Shown in pieces: positions 57,184 to 64,000 of a DNA stretch of 64,000 bases. This DNA is from Marinomonas balearica (GTDB lineage: Bacteria; Pseudomonadota; Gammaproteobacteria; Pseudomonadales; Marinomonadaceae): the NCBI RefSeq assembly GCF_004362145.1, contig NZ_SNXC01000011.1:298438-362437 (forward strand). Direction: 5' to 3'. Positions within the stretch are counted from its first letter, which is position 1, and the number at the start of each line of letters is the position of its first letter. The position numbers and the translations under genes were made by a program. The notes under the pieces are model-generated. The model saw only the letters and a list, made by a program, of their open reading frames with translations. It was not told the origin of the DNA and did no database searches.

Positions 57184-57552
57184 TTATGCGTCGCTAAATA
57201 TTGGAGTGGGACATTTATCTTCCCCTACAGCGACGAAATTAAAATGCCCGGTTATGGCTTTTTCAACTTTGTCGCTGTGGAGTTGTTCAAGATAGATGTT
57301 TACTTCTACTTTTAATGATGTTCTGCCAACTTTTACCACGCGCGCGACAAGTTCAACTAATATTCCTGTAGGGATAGGTTTGTTGAAGTTGACCTTTTCT
57401 GTCGAAATAGTGACAACCTGTTTTCTGGCGAATCGCGTCGCTGCGATATATGCAACTTCGTCCATCCATTGAAGAGCTATACCGCCAAATAGAGTGTCGT
57501 AGTGATTTGTAGTGTTTGGGAAGACTACTTTAGCGACACGGGTCTCTGACAT
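57184..57552 (-). CDS. Hotdog-fold acyl-CoA thioesterase, YciA-like
   Basis: The protein has the acyl-CoA thioesterase signature NHYDTLFGGIALQWMDEVAYIAA, where the Asp in WMDE is the likely catalytic residue, followed by VTISTEKVNFNKPIPTG and AITGHFNFVAVGEDK. Two starts are possible: MSETRV (57552, 122 residues) and MNQLLI (57585, 133 residues). The upstream one would abut the opposite gene's start exactly, so the downstream one is slightly preferred; neither has a strong ribosome site. It is convergent with cheR and divergent from the DUF3080 gene. Confidence 0.88.
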   Translation of the reverse strand: MSETRVAKVVFPNTTNHYDTLFGGIALQWMDEVAYIAATRFARKQVVTISTEKVNFNKPIPTGILVELVARVVKVGRTSLKVEVNIYLEQLHSDKVEKAITGHFNFVAVGEDKCPTPIFSDA

Positions 57553-57585
57553 GTCTTCGCGTTTTTTAATGAGTAATTGATTCAT

Positions 57586-58614
57586 ATGTTGTCATTTCGA
57601 TCTGTATTAGTCTTTATTGCATCGTTTCTGATGAGCAGCTGCGATGACCGTTTCCGTCCTATAGAACATTTAGAATCCTATCATGAAGCGTTAGCGCGTT
57701 CTAAATTGATTAAGTTTGCATCTGTGCAAAAAGAGCCTACACCACATTTGATCTCACTTCCCAATTTACGAGATCGAGTGTTACCCCTTTCTCAATTTGA
57801 TATTGGGTTACTTGATTTTCTATCACTCCAGCGTTGCGAAGTTGGAGTAATTGCGGGGGAAAAGAACAGTATATTGGGACGCGTCATGCCGACGAGTCAA
57901 AGGTTTGTTTATGAACTCAAAATCATTAAAGCCATTGAATCTTGTTCTGTTGGAAATGAAAGCTTAATAAACGAGCTAAATATCATAGCGAAAGCGAAAA
58001 GAACTGAGTTACCCAATGCGTTTTCAAATGCTTTATGGGCCGGGGAGGAGGCAGAAGCATTTTTTAGTTTGTCGAATGGTATGATTCCAATGTCACCCGA
58101 GCTATCGCAATATCAAGAGTTGATTCGTGCTCTTGAAGGCTTAGTGATCATAAAAAATGACTTACAATCGCTTCCTAATGTAACGAGTAAGGCATTTGAG
58201 GCGCATATGAAAGCCGTTCTTGACAGCGAATACGGTGGAAAGTTGCTCGTAACACTTAAAGAACTAGTAAGTTCACTGGAATACATCGCAAAAGCGGTCG
58301 AGAGCATTCATGCAAATTCTTCTAATTGTCAGGCCCCTGTGCGTTATTTAAAGCAACAGTTTACAAAATACTATGTAACCATCATTCAGCCTTATATGGC
58401 GCGCATCAATCGGGTTGCCTATCAGGTCTTGCCTTATATAAATGAGTTAAGGGAAGGTGCTCAGGGAGTGCCAGAGCAACTGACGTTATTTTTAGCTCAA
58501 TTTGATGAAGCAGAGCAAAGTGTATGGGGGCGTTATAAAAATGCATCCATTCGTCATGCTCGTGCTTGGAGCGGCCTGTTTCAGCAATGTGGTATCCGGC
58601 CTGCCGAAATTTAG
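57586..58614 (+). CDS. DUF3080 family lipoprotein
   Basis: The 342-residue product has a lipoprotein signal peptide (MLSFRSVLVFIASFLMSSC with lipobox MSSC; the +2 residue is Asp, which in enterics would retain it in the inner membrane). The body is helical, beginning DDRFRPIEHLESYHEALAR, and fits DUF3080, an unstudied family in marine gammaproteobacteria. Its role is unknown. The ATG is part of CATATG, whose other half is the upstream ATG of the opposite thioesterase gene. Confidence 0.75.
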   Translation: MLSFRSVLVFIASFLMSSCDDRFRPIEHLESYHEALARSKLIKFASVQKEPTPHLISLPNLRDRVLPLSQFDIGLLDFLSLQRCEVGVIAGEKNSILGRVMPTSQRFVYELKIIKAIESCSVGNESLINELNIIAKAKRTELPNAFSNALWAGEEAEAFFSLSNGMIPMSPELSQYQELIRALEGLVIIKNDLQSLPNVTSKAFEAHMKAVLDSEYGGKLLVTLKELVSSLEYIAKAVESIHANSSNCQAPVRYLKQQFTKYYVTIIQPYMARINRVAYQVLPYINELREGAQGVPEQLTLFLAQFDEAEQSVWGRYKNASIRHARAWSGLFQQCGIRPAEI

Positions 58615-58656
58615 AGAAACCTATGTTCGTGACTTCCTGAAAAGGTCTTAGAGAAT

Positions 58657-58980
58657 TTATGCTTTTGCGATGAGTAGGTTGTCTACGGCTTCAACAGCAT
58701 CGTACGGCGAGGTTCCGCCAACCGCTAAAGGTTCTTGGCTTAAGGCTTTTAGGAGAGCGATGTTTGCAGTTGGGTTGCTTGAAATGCTCTGTGTGAATTG
58801 AATTGGACGTGTAACTGCATGCGGTTCATGCTGATTAAGCGGATCAGCTGTCCCTTGTACACTTGGGCCAGGTTGGCTGAAGAGGCTCATAAATAGCGCG
58901 AAGTCAGCACTGCCCGAAACCTGACGCCCAGGTTGGGTTCTTTGTGTTAACTGGGATTCGACTATTTCTCTAACGTTCAT
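58657..58980 (-). CDS. Small protein of unknown function
   Basis: The 107-residue product starts MNVREIVESQLTQRTQPGRQ. It has a short conserved-looking motif, GSADFALFMSLFSQPGPS, that faintly recalls the VC2046/SO_2500 family motif, but I would not name it. It has no signal peptide and no membrane segment. The last third (ANIALLKALSQEPLAVGG, AVEAVDNLLIAKA) is helical. The ribosome site is weak (AAGAGAG). It lies between the DUF3080 lipoprotein and a divergent GGDEF gene. Confidence 0.5.
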   Translation of the reverse strand: MNVREIVESQLTQRTQPGRQVSGSADFALFMSLFSQPGPSVQGTADPLNQHEPHAVTRPIQFTQSISSNPTANIALLKALSQEPLAVGGTSPYDAVEAVDNLLIAKA

Positions 58981-59080
58981 ACTGGCTCTCTTATTGATCA
59001 CCCATATTATCGGCAGAATTACCTATTCTTTAGAAAATGATTAAAGAGTTCATGAACTTAGCCGTTATTTTCAATATTCG

Positions 59081-59172
59081 TATAATGAACAAGCAGTTAT
59101 AAAGATAGTCATAAAGATTGTATGCAATAGGGCGCAAGTCGATTCAAATATTATTGAATCGACTTGTTTCGT
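59081..59172 (+). ncRNA. Candidate small RNA ending in a 13-bp hairpin
   Basis: A TATAAT at 59081-59086 is followed by about 50 nt and then a perfect 13-bp inverted repeat (CAAGTCGATTCAA / TTGAATCGACTTG, loop ATATTA, 59135-59166) and GTTTCG. No gene on the plus strand ends here, so the hairpin would terminate a short transcript of about 75 nt. The -35 is poor and the T tract is short, so this is tentative; the repeat could be an operator instead. Confidence 0.25.
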
Positions 59173-59262
59173 CATATCACTGTCGTTCTGGTTAAACATC
59201 ATACTATAATGCATTGTAGATCAATTGCTTTGCGTCTCCAGAAGTTAATTAGGGTGTAGTGA

Positions 59263-60327
59263 ATGCACGATGTCGATGAGCTAATAAATAATGTGCGTCA
59301 TAATGAGCAGATTGCGCTTCGGTTCTTTGATATCGAGCGTTGTATATTGTCTATTGGGCGTTGCGATCAATTCGTCTCCACATTGACGAAAGAAGTGCAA
59401 AAGCAGTTCAGTGTGCCGTTTGTATGGGTGAATTTGATCAATGAAGCGCCGCTTGCGCATCTGGTGGAAAGTCTTGATAAGAGCACAGGGCTGAAAGATA
59501 GAGTCCTGTTTACTCGAAGGAGTGCGTTAATAGATGCAATTGGTGTAGGCAATAAGACGGTACTTGTTAATCAAAATGTCGAAAAGTATCGTGAAATTAC
59601 GCCGAGTGTTTACCGAGGTATCATTGGCTCGGTTGCTATTTCACCATTAACGATGGACGGTGAAATTGTTGGGCTTTTTTGTCAGGCCGATGAAAGCCCT
59701 GATCGTTACGATCCATATACCAAAGATACATTTTTGCTAGATCAACTTGCTATAAAGATTTCCATTTGTCTGAGCAATGTAACAGCACGAGAAAAACTAG
59801 AGTATTTAGCCACTAGAGACCCCCTGACTGGGTTACTTAATCGTCGCCAATTAGAGCTTATGCTCGACCGAGAATTTGCTCGATCGAAGCGTCAAAAGCG
59901 AGATTTAACCGTAGTGTTTATTGATTGCGATGCATTTAAATCAATAAATGATACGTTGGGGCACAACTGTGGCGATGAGGTGCTAGAATATATTGCAAAG
60001 CGTTTGCTGAAGTACATACATAAACAAGGGCTGGCATTTAGGTTTGCTGGCGATGAGTTTGTTTTTGTGACGCCTGGCAAAAGTTATGATCAAGCGATAT
60101 CTATTGCCGAGTCTATTCACGATTACTTACAAGCGAATCCATTAAGGTATCGCAACAACCTCGTTCCGATTACGATTAGCTATGGCGGTGCGAGTGTTAT
60201 TTCAGATTCGCCATCAAGTTATAAGCAATTGCTTAAAACGGCTGACGAACGCCTCTATCATTATAAAAATAACCGTAAGAGATTGGTGCCAACCAAGGTG
60301 TTTAAATTCCTCAATAAAATACGATAA
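59263..60327 (+). CDS. GGDEF protein with N-terminal DUF484/GAF-like domain
   Basis: The 354 residues join an N-terminal sensor domain resembling DUF484 (FFDIERCILSIGRCDQ, VGLFCQADESPDRYDP) to a diguanylate cyclase domain (YLATRDPLTGLLNRRQLE). The signature is FAGDEF at about residues 262-266 instead of GGDEF; AGDEF variants are known to be active. The RxxD inhibitory site is absent (HKQG at that position), so product feedback is unlikely. It would make c-di-GMP in response to an unknown signal. A TATAAT lies at 59205-59210. Confidence 0.88.
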   Translation: MHDVDELINNVRHNEQIALRFFDIERCILSIGRCDQFVSTLTKEVQKQFSVPFVWVNLINEAPLAHLVESLDKSTGLKDRVLFTRRSALIDAIGVGNKTVLVNQNVEKYREITPSVYRGIIGSVAISPLTMDGEIVGLFCQADESPDRYDPYTKDTFLLDQLAIKISICLSNVTAREKLEYLATRDPLTGLLNRRQLELMLDREFARSKRQKRDLTVVFIDCDAFKSINDTLGHNCGDEVLEYIAKRLLKYIHKQGLAFRFAGDEFVFVTPGKSYDQAISIAESIHDYLQANPLRYRNNLVPITISYGGASVISDSPSSYKQLLKTADERLYHYKNNRKRLVPTKVFKFLNKIR

Positions 60328-60328
60328 A

Positions 60329-60343
60329 TGTAATTTACTTACA
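60329..60343. promoter_or_regulatory. HexR-like operator, distal
   Basis: TGTAATTTACTTACA matches the HexR consensus TGTARTwwwATTACA at 14 of 15 positions. It lies about 90 bp before the glk start. Confidence 0.65.
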
Positions 60344-60390
60344 TGATGTGCGATTTGATATTGTGTTTCGGGGTGTTTTTAAGGTTGTTT

Positions 60391-60405
60391 TGTAGTAAAA
60401 TTTCA
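60391..60405. promoter_or_regulatory. HexR-like operator, proximal
   Basis: TGTAGTAAAATTTCA matches the same consensus at 14 of 15 positions and is flanked by T and A as in known HexR sites. It lies about 30 bp before the glk start, next to a TATATT -10-like element, a position suited to repression. Confidence 0.7.
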
Positions 60406-60432
60406 AAAAAATATATATTTTAAGGGTCATGT

Positions 60433-61407
60433 ATGTCTCATGCATTGATTGCTGATTTAGGTGGAACAAATGCACGATTTGCTATTGTTCCCATCCATCA
60501 ATATCAGCCTCAAGAAGTGCACGTATTCGCGTGTAAAGACTTTGATACGTTTTTCGATGCTGCCAATGCGTATCTAGACGTATGCAGCATCGAGCTCGAT
60601 GCTATCGATGCTATTGTCTTGGCGATCGCAGGGCCAGTTAATCAAGAAGTGATTTGTTTTACAAACAACACTTGGAAGTTTACTAAAAATGAAATTCAAG
60701 CTCATTTTGGTGAAGACAAAGCCGTTGCTTTATTAAACGATTATGACGCGCTAGGGCATTGTTTAGAGATCCTCCCGCAAGAGGATTTGGTGACAATTGG
60801 TGAGCCAGAGCACATTGATTCAACTGCCCCTTCTTGGGTTCTCGGCCCTGGTACTGGCTTGGGTGTTGCGTGTGTGGTTCCTCAAGAGGGAAGTGCAAAC
60901 CTTGTTCTTCCCGGTGAAGGCGGTCATGCAGATCTAAGCAGCAACACGGATCAAGAAGATTATATTCTCACGTTTTTACGTAAGCGCCACCACCGAGTAT
61001 CTGCAGAACGCGTTTTGTCAGGTATGGGGATTGAAAACATTTATGAAGCCCTTTGTGCTAGAGAAGGGATCGATAAGCGCCTAACTGCTCCTGCAATTGG
61101 AGAGGCATATTTGTCGGGAAATGACCCAGTCGCGAAAGAAACAATGGCGCAATTTTTTACATTTTTTGGTCGCGTTGTAGGAAACTTGGTGTTGGCTGTT
61201 GAAAGTCGTGGCGGAGTGTATATAACGGGTGGCATTATTCCTCGTTATTTAGACGGATTTAAAGAAAGTGGCTTTAGAGAAGCTATGCAAGAGAAAGGTC
61301 GGATGGCAGGCTTTGTTTCACCCATCCCTACTTTCGTTGTGATGTCAGAATATCCCGGGCTGATGGGGTGTGCGAATTACGCTTCCTATCTCGTATCAAA
61401 AGCCTAA
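60433..61407 (+). CDS. glk: Glucokinase
   Basis: Glk phosphorylates glucose to glucose 6-phosphate. The 324 residues are of the E. coli Glk type, with the ATP motif ADLGGTNARFAIV, AIAGPVNQEVICFTNNTW, LNDYDALGHC, and GPGTGLGVACVV. It opens the glk-zwf-eda operon (19 and 16 bp gaps), so the operon covers entry into the Entner-Doudoroff route. Two HexR-like sites lie upstream. Confidence 0.96.
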   Translation: MSHALIADLGGTNARFAIVPIHQYQPQEVHVFACKDFDTFFDAANAYLDVCSIELDAIDAIVLAIAGPVNQEVICFTNNTWKFTKNEIQAHFGEDKAVALLNDYDALGHCLEILPQEDLVTIGEPEHIDSTAPSWVLGPGTGLGVACVVPQEGSANLVLPGEGGHADLSSNTDQEDYILTFLRKRHHRVSAERVLSGMGIENIYEALCAREGIDKRLTAPAIGEAYLSGNDPVAKETMAQFFTFFGRVVGNLVLAVESRGGVYITGGIIPRYLDGFKESGFREAMQEKGRMAGFVSPIPTFVVMSEYPGLMGCANYASYLVSKA

Positions 61408-61425
61408 CACTATTGGAGAAAGAGA

Positions 61426-62901
61426 ATGAAGGCCAGTTTAAAAGCCTGTGACGTTGTTATTTTTGGTGGTGGTGGTGACCTCGCCATGCGTAAGCTATTA
61501 CCTGCATTGTATCATTTGGATATGGATGGGTTGCTTTCTGCGTCAACTCGTATTATCGGTGCGTCACGTCGTGATATGAGTGCTAATGACTACCAAGATA
61601 AAGTTCGTGCTGCTTTGGATGAGTTTGTTCCTTCCAGTAAAGAAAATAAAACGGTTTGGAATCGTTTTAAAGAGCGCCTAAGTTACGTTTCTGTTAATGC
61701 TCAGGAAGAGTCTGACTTTGTTCGCTTTAATGAACATGGTGTTGGTGGTGATGGTCGCGATGTTGTGTTTTACCTTGCAACCTCGCCTGATTTGTTTGGA
61801 TCGATCTGTTCATCCCTTGCAAAATGCGACTTGAACCAAGATAGAATGCGTGTCGTTCTAGAAAAACCTCTTGGTCGTGACTTGGCATCTTCTCGTGCGA
61901 TTAACAATGAAGTTCTCCAAAACTTCGACGAGAATCAAATATTCCGAATTGATCATTATCTTGGTAAAGAAACTGTTCAAAACTTACTCGCAATTCGTTT
62001 TGGCAACACTCTGTTTGAGCCTCTTTGGTCAAGTGCGCACATCGATAACGTTCAAATCACAGTATCGGAAACGGTGGGTGTGGAAGGTCGTTGGGGTTAC
62101 TACAATAAGGCGGGCGCACTGCGCGATATGGTGCAGAACCACCTAGTTCAGCTATTGTGTCTTGTTGCAATGGAGCCGCCTAGTCGAATGGATTCTACCT
62201 CTGTTCGAGATGAAAAAATCAAAGTTCTTAAAGCGCTTAGACCTATTGAAGGTGCAAACGCATATACAAAAACAGTTCGTGGACAGTACGCGAAAGGAAT
62301 GATCGACGGTAAAGAAGCAAAGGGCTTCTTTGACGAAGAAGACAGCAATCCTGAATCTCGCACTGAAACGTTTGTAGCCTTGCGTGCCGACGTTGATAAC
62401 TGGCGTTGGGCGGGAGTGCCATTTTATTTACGTACGGGCAAGCGTCTGGGTCAACGTTATTCTGAAATTGTGATTCAATTTAAGGCCTTGCCGCACAGTA
62501 TCTTTAACGATGAAAGTAATCGTGAATTGCAACGCAATCAACTTGTGATTCGTTTACAGCCAGAAGAAAAAATTTCACTGACTGTAATGAATAAAGTGCC
62601 GGGTGCAAGCGAAGGGATGAATCTTCAACCTGTAGACTTAAACTTGAGCCTAACAGAAGCATTTAACGATAAGCGTAGCCCTGAAGCGTATGAGCGCTTG
62701 TTACTTGATGTTATGCGAAACGATGCAACGTTATTCATGCATTACGGTGAAGTGGAAGCTGCGTGGAAATGGGTAGACGGAATTATGTCTGCTTGGTCGC
62801 AAACAAGCGAACGTCCGAAAGAGTACGCATCAGGGTCATGGGGGCCAGCGGCTTCAATGGCGTTACCGATAAAAGACGGCCGTAACTGGCACGATTACTA
62901 A
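61426..62901 (+). CDS. zwf: Glucose-6-phosphate 1-dehydrogenase
   Basis: Zwf oxidises glucose 6-phosphate to 6-phosphogluconolactone, producing NADPH. The Rossmann motif is GGGGDLAMRKLLPALYHL, and the substrate and catalytic motif RIDHYLGKETVQNLLAIRF lies at about residues 175-193. The 491 residues are typical. No pgl (6-phosphogluconolactonase) follows; eda comes directly, 16 bp downstream. Confidence 0.97.
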   Translation: MKASLKACDVVIFGGGGDLAMRKLLPALYHLDMDGLLSASTRIIGASRRDMSANDYQDKVRAALDEFVPSSKENKTVWNRFKERLSYVSVNAQEESDFVRFNEHGVGGDGRDVVFYLATSPDLFGSICSSLAKCDLNQDRMRVVLEKPLGRDLASSRAINNEVLQNFDENQIFRIDHYLGKETVQNLLAIRFGNTLFEPLWSSAHIDNVQITVSETVGVEGRWGYYNKAGALRDMVQNHLVQLLCLVAMEPPSRMDSTSVRDEKIKVLKALRPIEGANAYTKTVRGQYAKGMIDGKEAKGFFDEEDSNPESRTETFVALRADVDNWRWAGVPFYLRTGKRLGQRYSEIVIQFKALPHSIFNDESNRELQRNQLVIRLQPEEKISLTVMNKVPGASEGMNLQPVDLNLSLTEAFNDKRSPEAYERLLLDVMRNDATLFMHYGEVEAAWKWVDGIMSAWSQTSERPKEYASGSWGPAASMALPIKDGRNWHDY

Positions 62902-62917
62902 GTTAAGGAGTAGGTTC

Positions 62918-63541
62918 ATGACGACATTGACAGCTGCGCAGGTAATGACTGCAACCCCTGTGGTTCCCGTAATTGTTGTAGATGATGTTGAGCAAGCGGT
63001 ATCTTTAGGGAAAGCATTAGTAGCAGGTGGTGTTCCTGTATTGGAAGTCACATTGCGCACAGAAGCTGCTTTAGAAGCCATTACAGCGCTTCGAAAAGAA
63101 GTGCCTGATGCGATTGTGGGTGCGGGTACCGTGTGTTCTCGCGAACAGTACGTACAAGCGATTGAAGCGGGTTCTCAGTTTGTTATCAGTCCTGGAATGA
63201 CACCAGATTTGCTTGCTGTTGGTAAAGAGTATGATGTGCCATACCTTCCAGCTGTTGCCACTATTTCAGACATCTTATTGGGCATGGAATACGGTTACGA
63301 TCACTTTAAATTCTTCCCAGCTGAAGTGAACGGTGGAGTGAAAGCGCTCAAAGCATTTGGCGGCCCACTACCTCAAATTAAATTCTGCCCAACTGGCGGC
63401 ATTAACGAAGCAAATTTCAAAGATTACCTAGCACTTAATAATGTGTTATGTGTAGGTGGTTCTTGGATTGTTCCAACGGATCTTGTTCGTGCTGGTAAGT
63501 GGGATGAAATTACTGAACTTGCCAAGTCCGTGAATCAGTAA
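62918..63541 (+). CDS. eda: KDPG/KHG aldolase
   Basis: Eda cleaves 2-keto-3-deoxy-6-phosphogluconate to pyruvate and glyceraldehyde 3-phosphate. The Schiff-base lysine is K131 in HFKFFPAEV, with VLEVTLRTEAALEAI, GAGTVCSREQ and CPTGGINEANF also visible. The 207 residues fit (E. coli 213). It ends the glk-zwf-eda operon and is followed by a terminator. edd is not in the window. Confidence 0.97.
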   Translation: MTTLTAAQVMTATPVVPVIVVDDVEQAVSLGKALVAGGVPVLEVTLRTEAALEAITALRKEVPDAIVGAGTVCSREQYVQAIEAGSQFVISPGMTPDLLAVGKEYDVPYLPAVATISDILLGMEYGYDHFKFFPAEVNGGVKALKAFGGPLPQIKFCPTGGINEANFKDYLALNNVLCVGGSWIVPTDLVRAGKWDEITELAKSVNQ

Positions 63542-63561
63542 CTTTTACTTATTTTGTTGAT

Positions 63562-63587
63562 AAAAAACCGCCTTTGTGCGGTTTTTT
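63562..63587 (+). terminator. Rho-independent terminator after eda
   Basis: AAAAAACCGC / GCGGTTTTTT with the loop CTTTGT ends in a T tract, 20 nt after the eda stop. Confidence 0.92.
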
Positions 63588-63772
63588 TGTTTTAGAATAG
63601 CCGAAAAATGTGTTCATTATGACGACACCAAATAGGTTGTTTTTAGTGTTGCCTGCACAACCTATCTCTTACTTAATCGTATGATATAAAACAATTTTTA
63701 CTCTTTTGTAGTTAGGCTATTCTGTCTAAGAGAACCTAGTGATAAAGACCGTGCGTATCAGTATCAAGAGTG

Positions 63773-64000
63773 TTATATAAGGCGATGCTCATCGATGGGA
63801 TGATAATAGTTTGCGGCCTTGATAAGGCTTGAAGCGGTGAGTTTTTCTACGCCGTATACTTCAACACGACAGTTGTATTTTCCCTTTACTTTGTCGACCA
63901 GTATGCTGAAATCGCCGTCACCTGTTACCAAAATGATGACATCGGAATCTTGTGCATGTTCCATTACGTCAATCGTGATTCCGACATCCCAATCCCCTTT
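63773..64000 (-). CDS. NYN (LabA-type) domain protein, C-terminal part
   Basis: The frame is open to the window edge on the minus strand, giving at least 75 residues; the ATG at 63964 is internal. The visible part reads KGDWDVGITIDVME, then DVIILVTGDGDFSILVDKV and CRVEVYGVEKLTASSLIKAA, which is the C-terminal half of a NYN/LabA-like domain (PIN-fold nuclease-like). The conserved aspartates in GDWDVGI and GDGDF are present. The gene ends HRLI. NYN proteins are thought to act as RNases; the specific role is unknown. Confidence 0.85.
   Translation of the reverse strand, partial: KGDWDVGITIDVMEHAQDSDVIILVTGDGDFSILVDKVKGKYNCRVEVYGVEKLTASSLIKAANYYHPIDEHRLI

Overview
The window is a contiguous block of chromosomal core genes from a moderately AT-rich gammaproteobacterium. 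The gene content and order (infB-rbfA-truB-rpsO-pnp, prfB-lysS, dxs-ispA-xseB, a PomAB-type sodium flagellar motor, rpsU/dnaG/rpoD, lptD-surA-pdxA-rsmA-apaGH, zapA-6S RNA-fau, flagellar flgAMN-cheVR, HexR-like sites in front of glk-zwf-eda) suggest a marine Oceanospirillales-like bacterium such as Marinomonas. The genus is an inference from overall impression, not from any search. I see no prophage, no intact insertion sequence and no CRISPR array.

Layout. 1-4.9 kb: translation and RNA-decay operon, with a long folded pnp leader. 5.2-9.4 kb: an accessory-looking trio of an exported beta-barrel protein, a large lipoprotein and a second beta-barrel protein. 9.4-17.1 kb: type II secretion genes gspE to gspM, without gspC and gspD. 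17.2-18.7 kb (minus strand): zapA, 6S RNA and fau. 18.8-22.7 kb: prfB with its programmed +1 frameshift, lysS and a stand-alone hisC. 22.7-25.8 kb (minus): isoprenoid operon xseB-ispA-dxs. 26-28.7 kb: pomA-pomB and dapB. 28.8-35.3 kb (minus): PIN-PhoH ATPase and the macromolecular synthesis genes rpoD, dnaG, yqeY and rpsU. 35.7-37.2 kb: tsaD and folB. 37.2-45.6 kb (minus): cca, a small MITE-like inverted repeat, glpE and the lptD-to-apaH operon. 45.8-53.2 kb: djlA, a DUF3530 protein, rpe-gph, an MscS-type channel, trpGDC and a YhfA-type OsmC protein. 53.3-57.0 kb: tRNA-Arg(CCU), flgN-flgM-flgA (minus) and cheV-cheR (plus). 57.2-60.3 kb: thioesterase, DUF3080 lipoprotein, a small unknown protein, a candidate small RNA and a GGDEF protein. 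60.4-63.5 kb: glk-zwf-eda. The window ends inside a NYN/LabA-type gene.

How the parts work together. Most operons are housekeeping. The regulatory signals that can be read directly are the most informative part: a textbook sigma-28 promoter before flgM; two 15-bp HexR-like palindromes before the Entner-Doudoroff genes; the RF2 frameshift signal; a pnp leader stem of the kind cut by RNase III; and a well-conserved 6S RNA. The best candidates for something new are the barrel-lipoprotein-barrel trio sitting where gspC/gspD would be expected, the tandem TGATTAAATCA sites upstream of rpsU/tsaD, the possible small RNA upstream of the GGDEF gene, and the 86-bp MITE-like element between cca and glpE.
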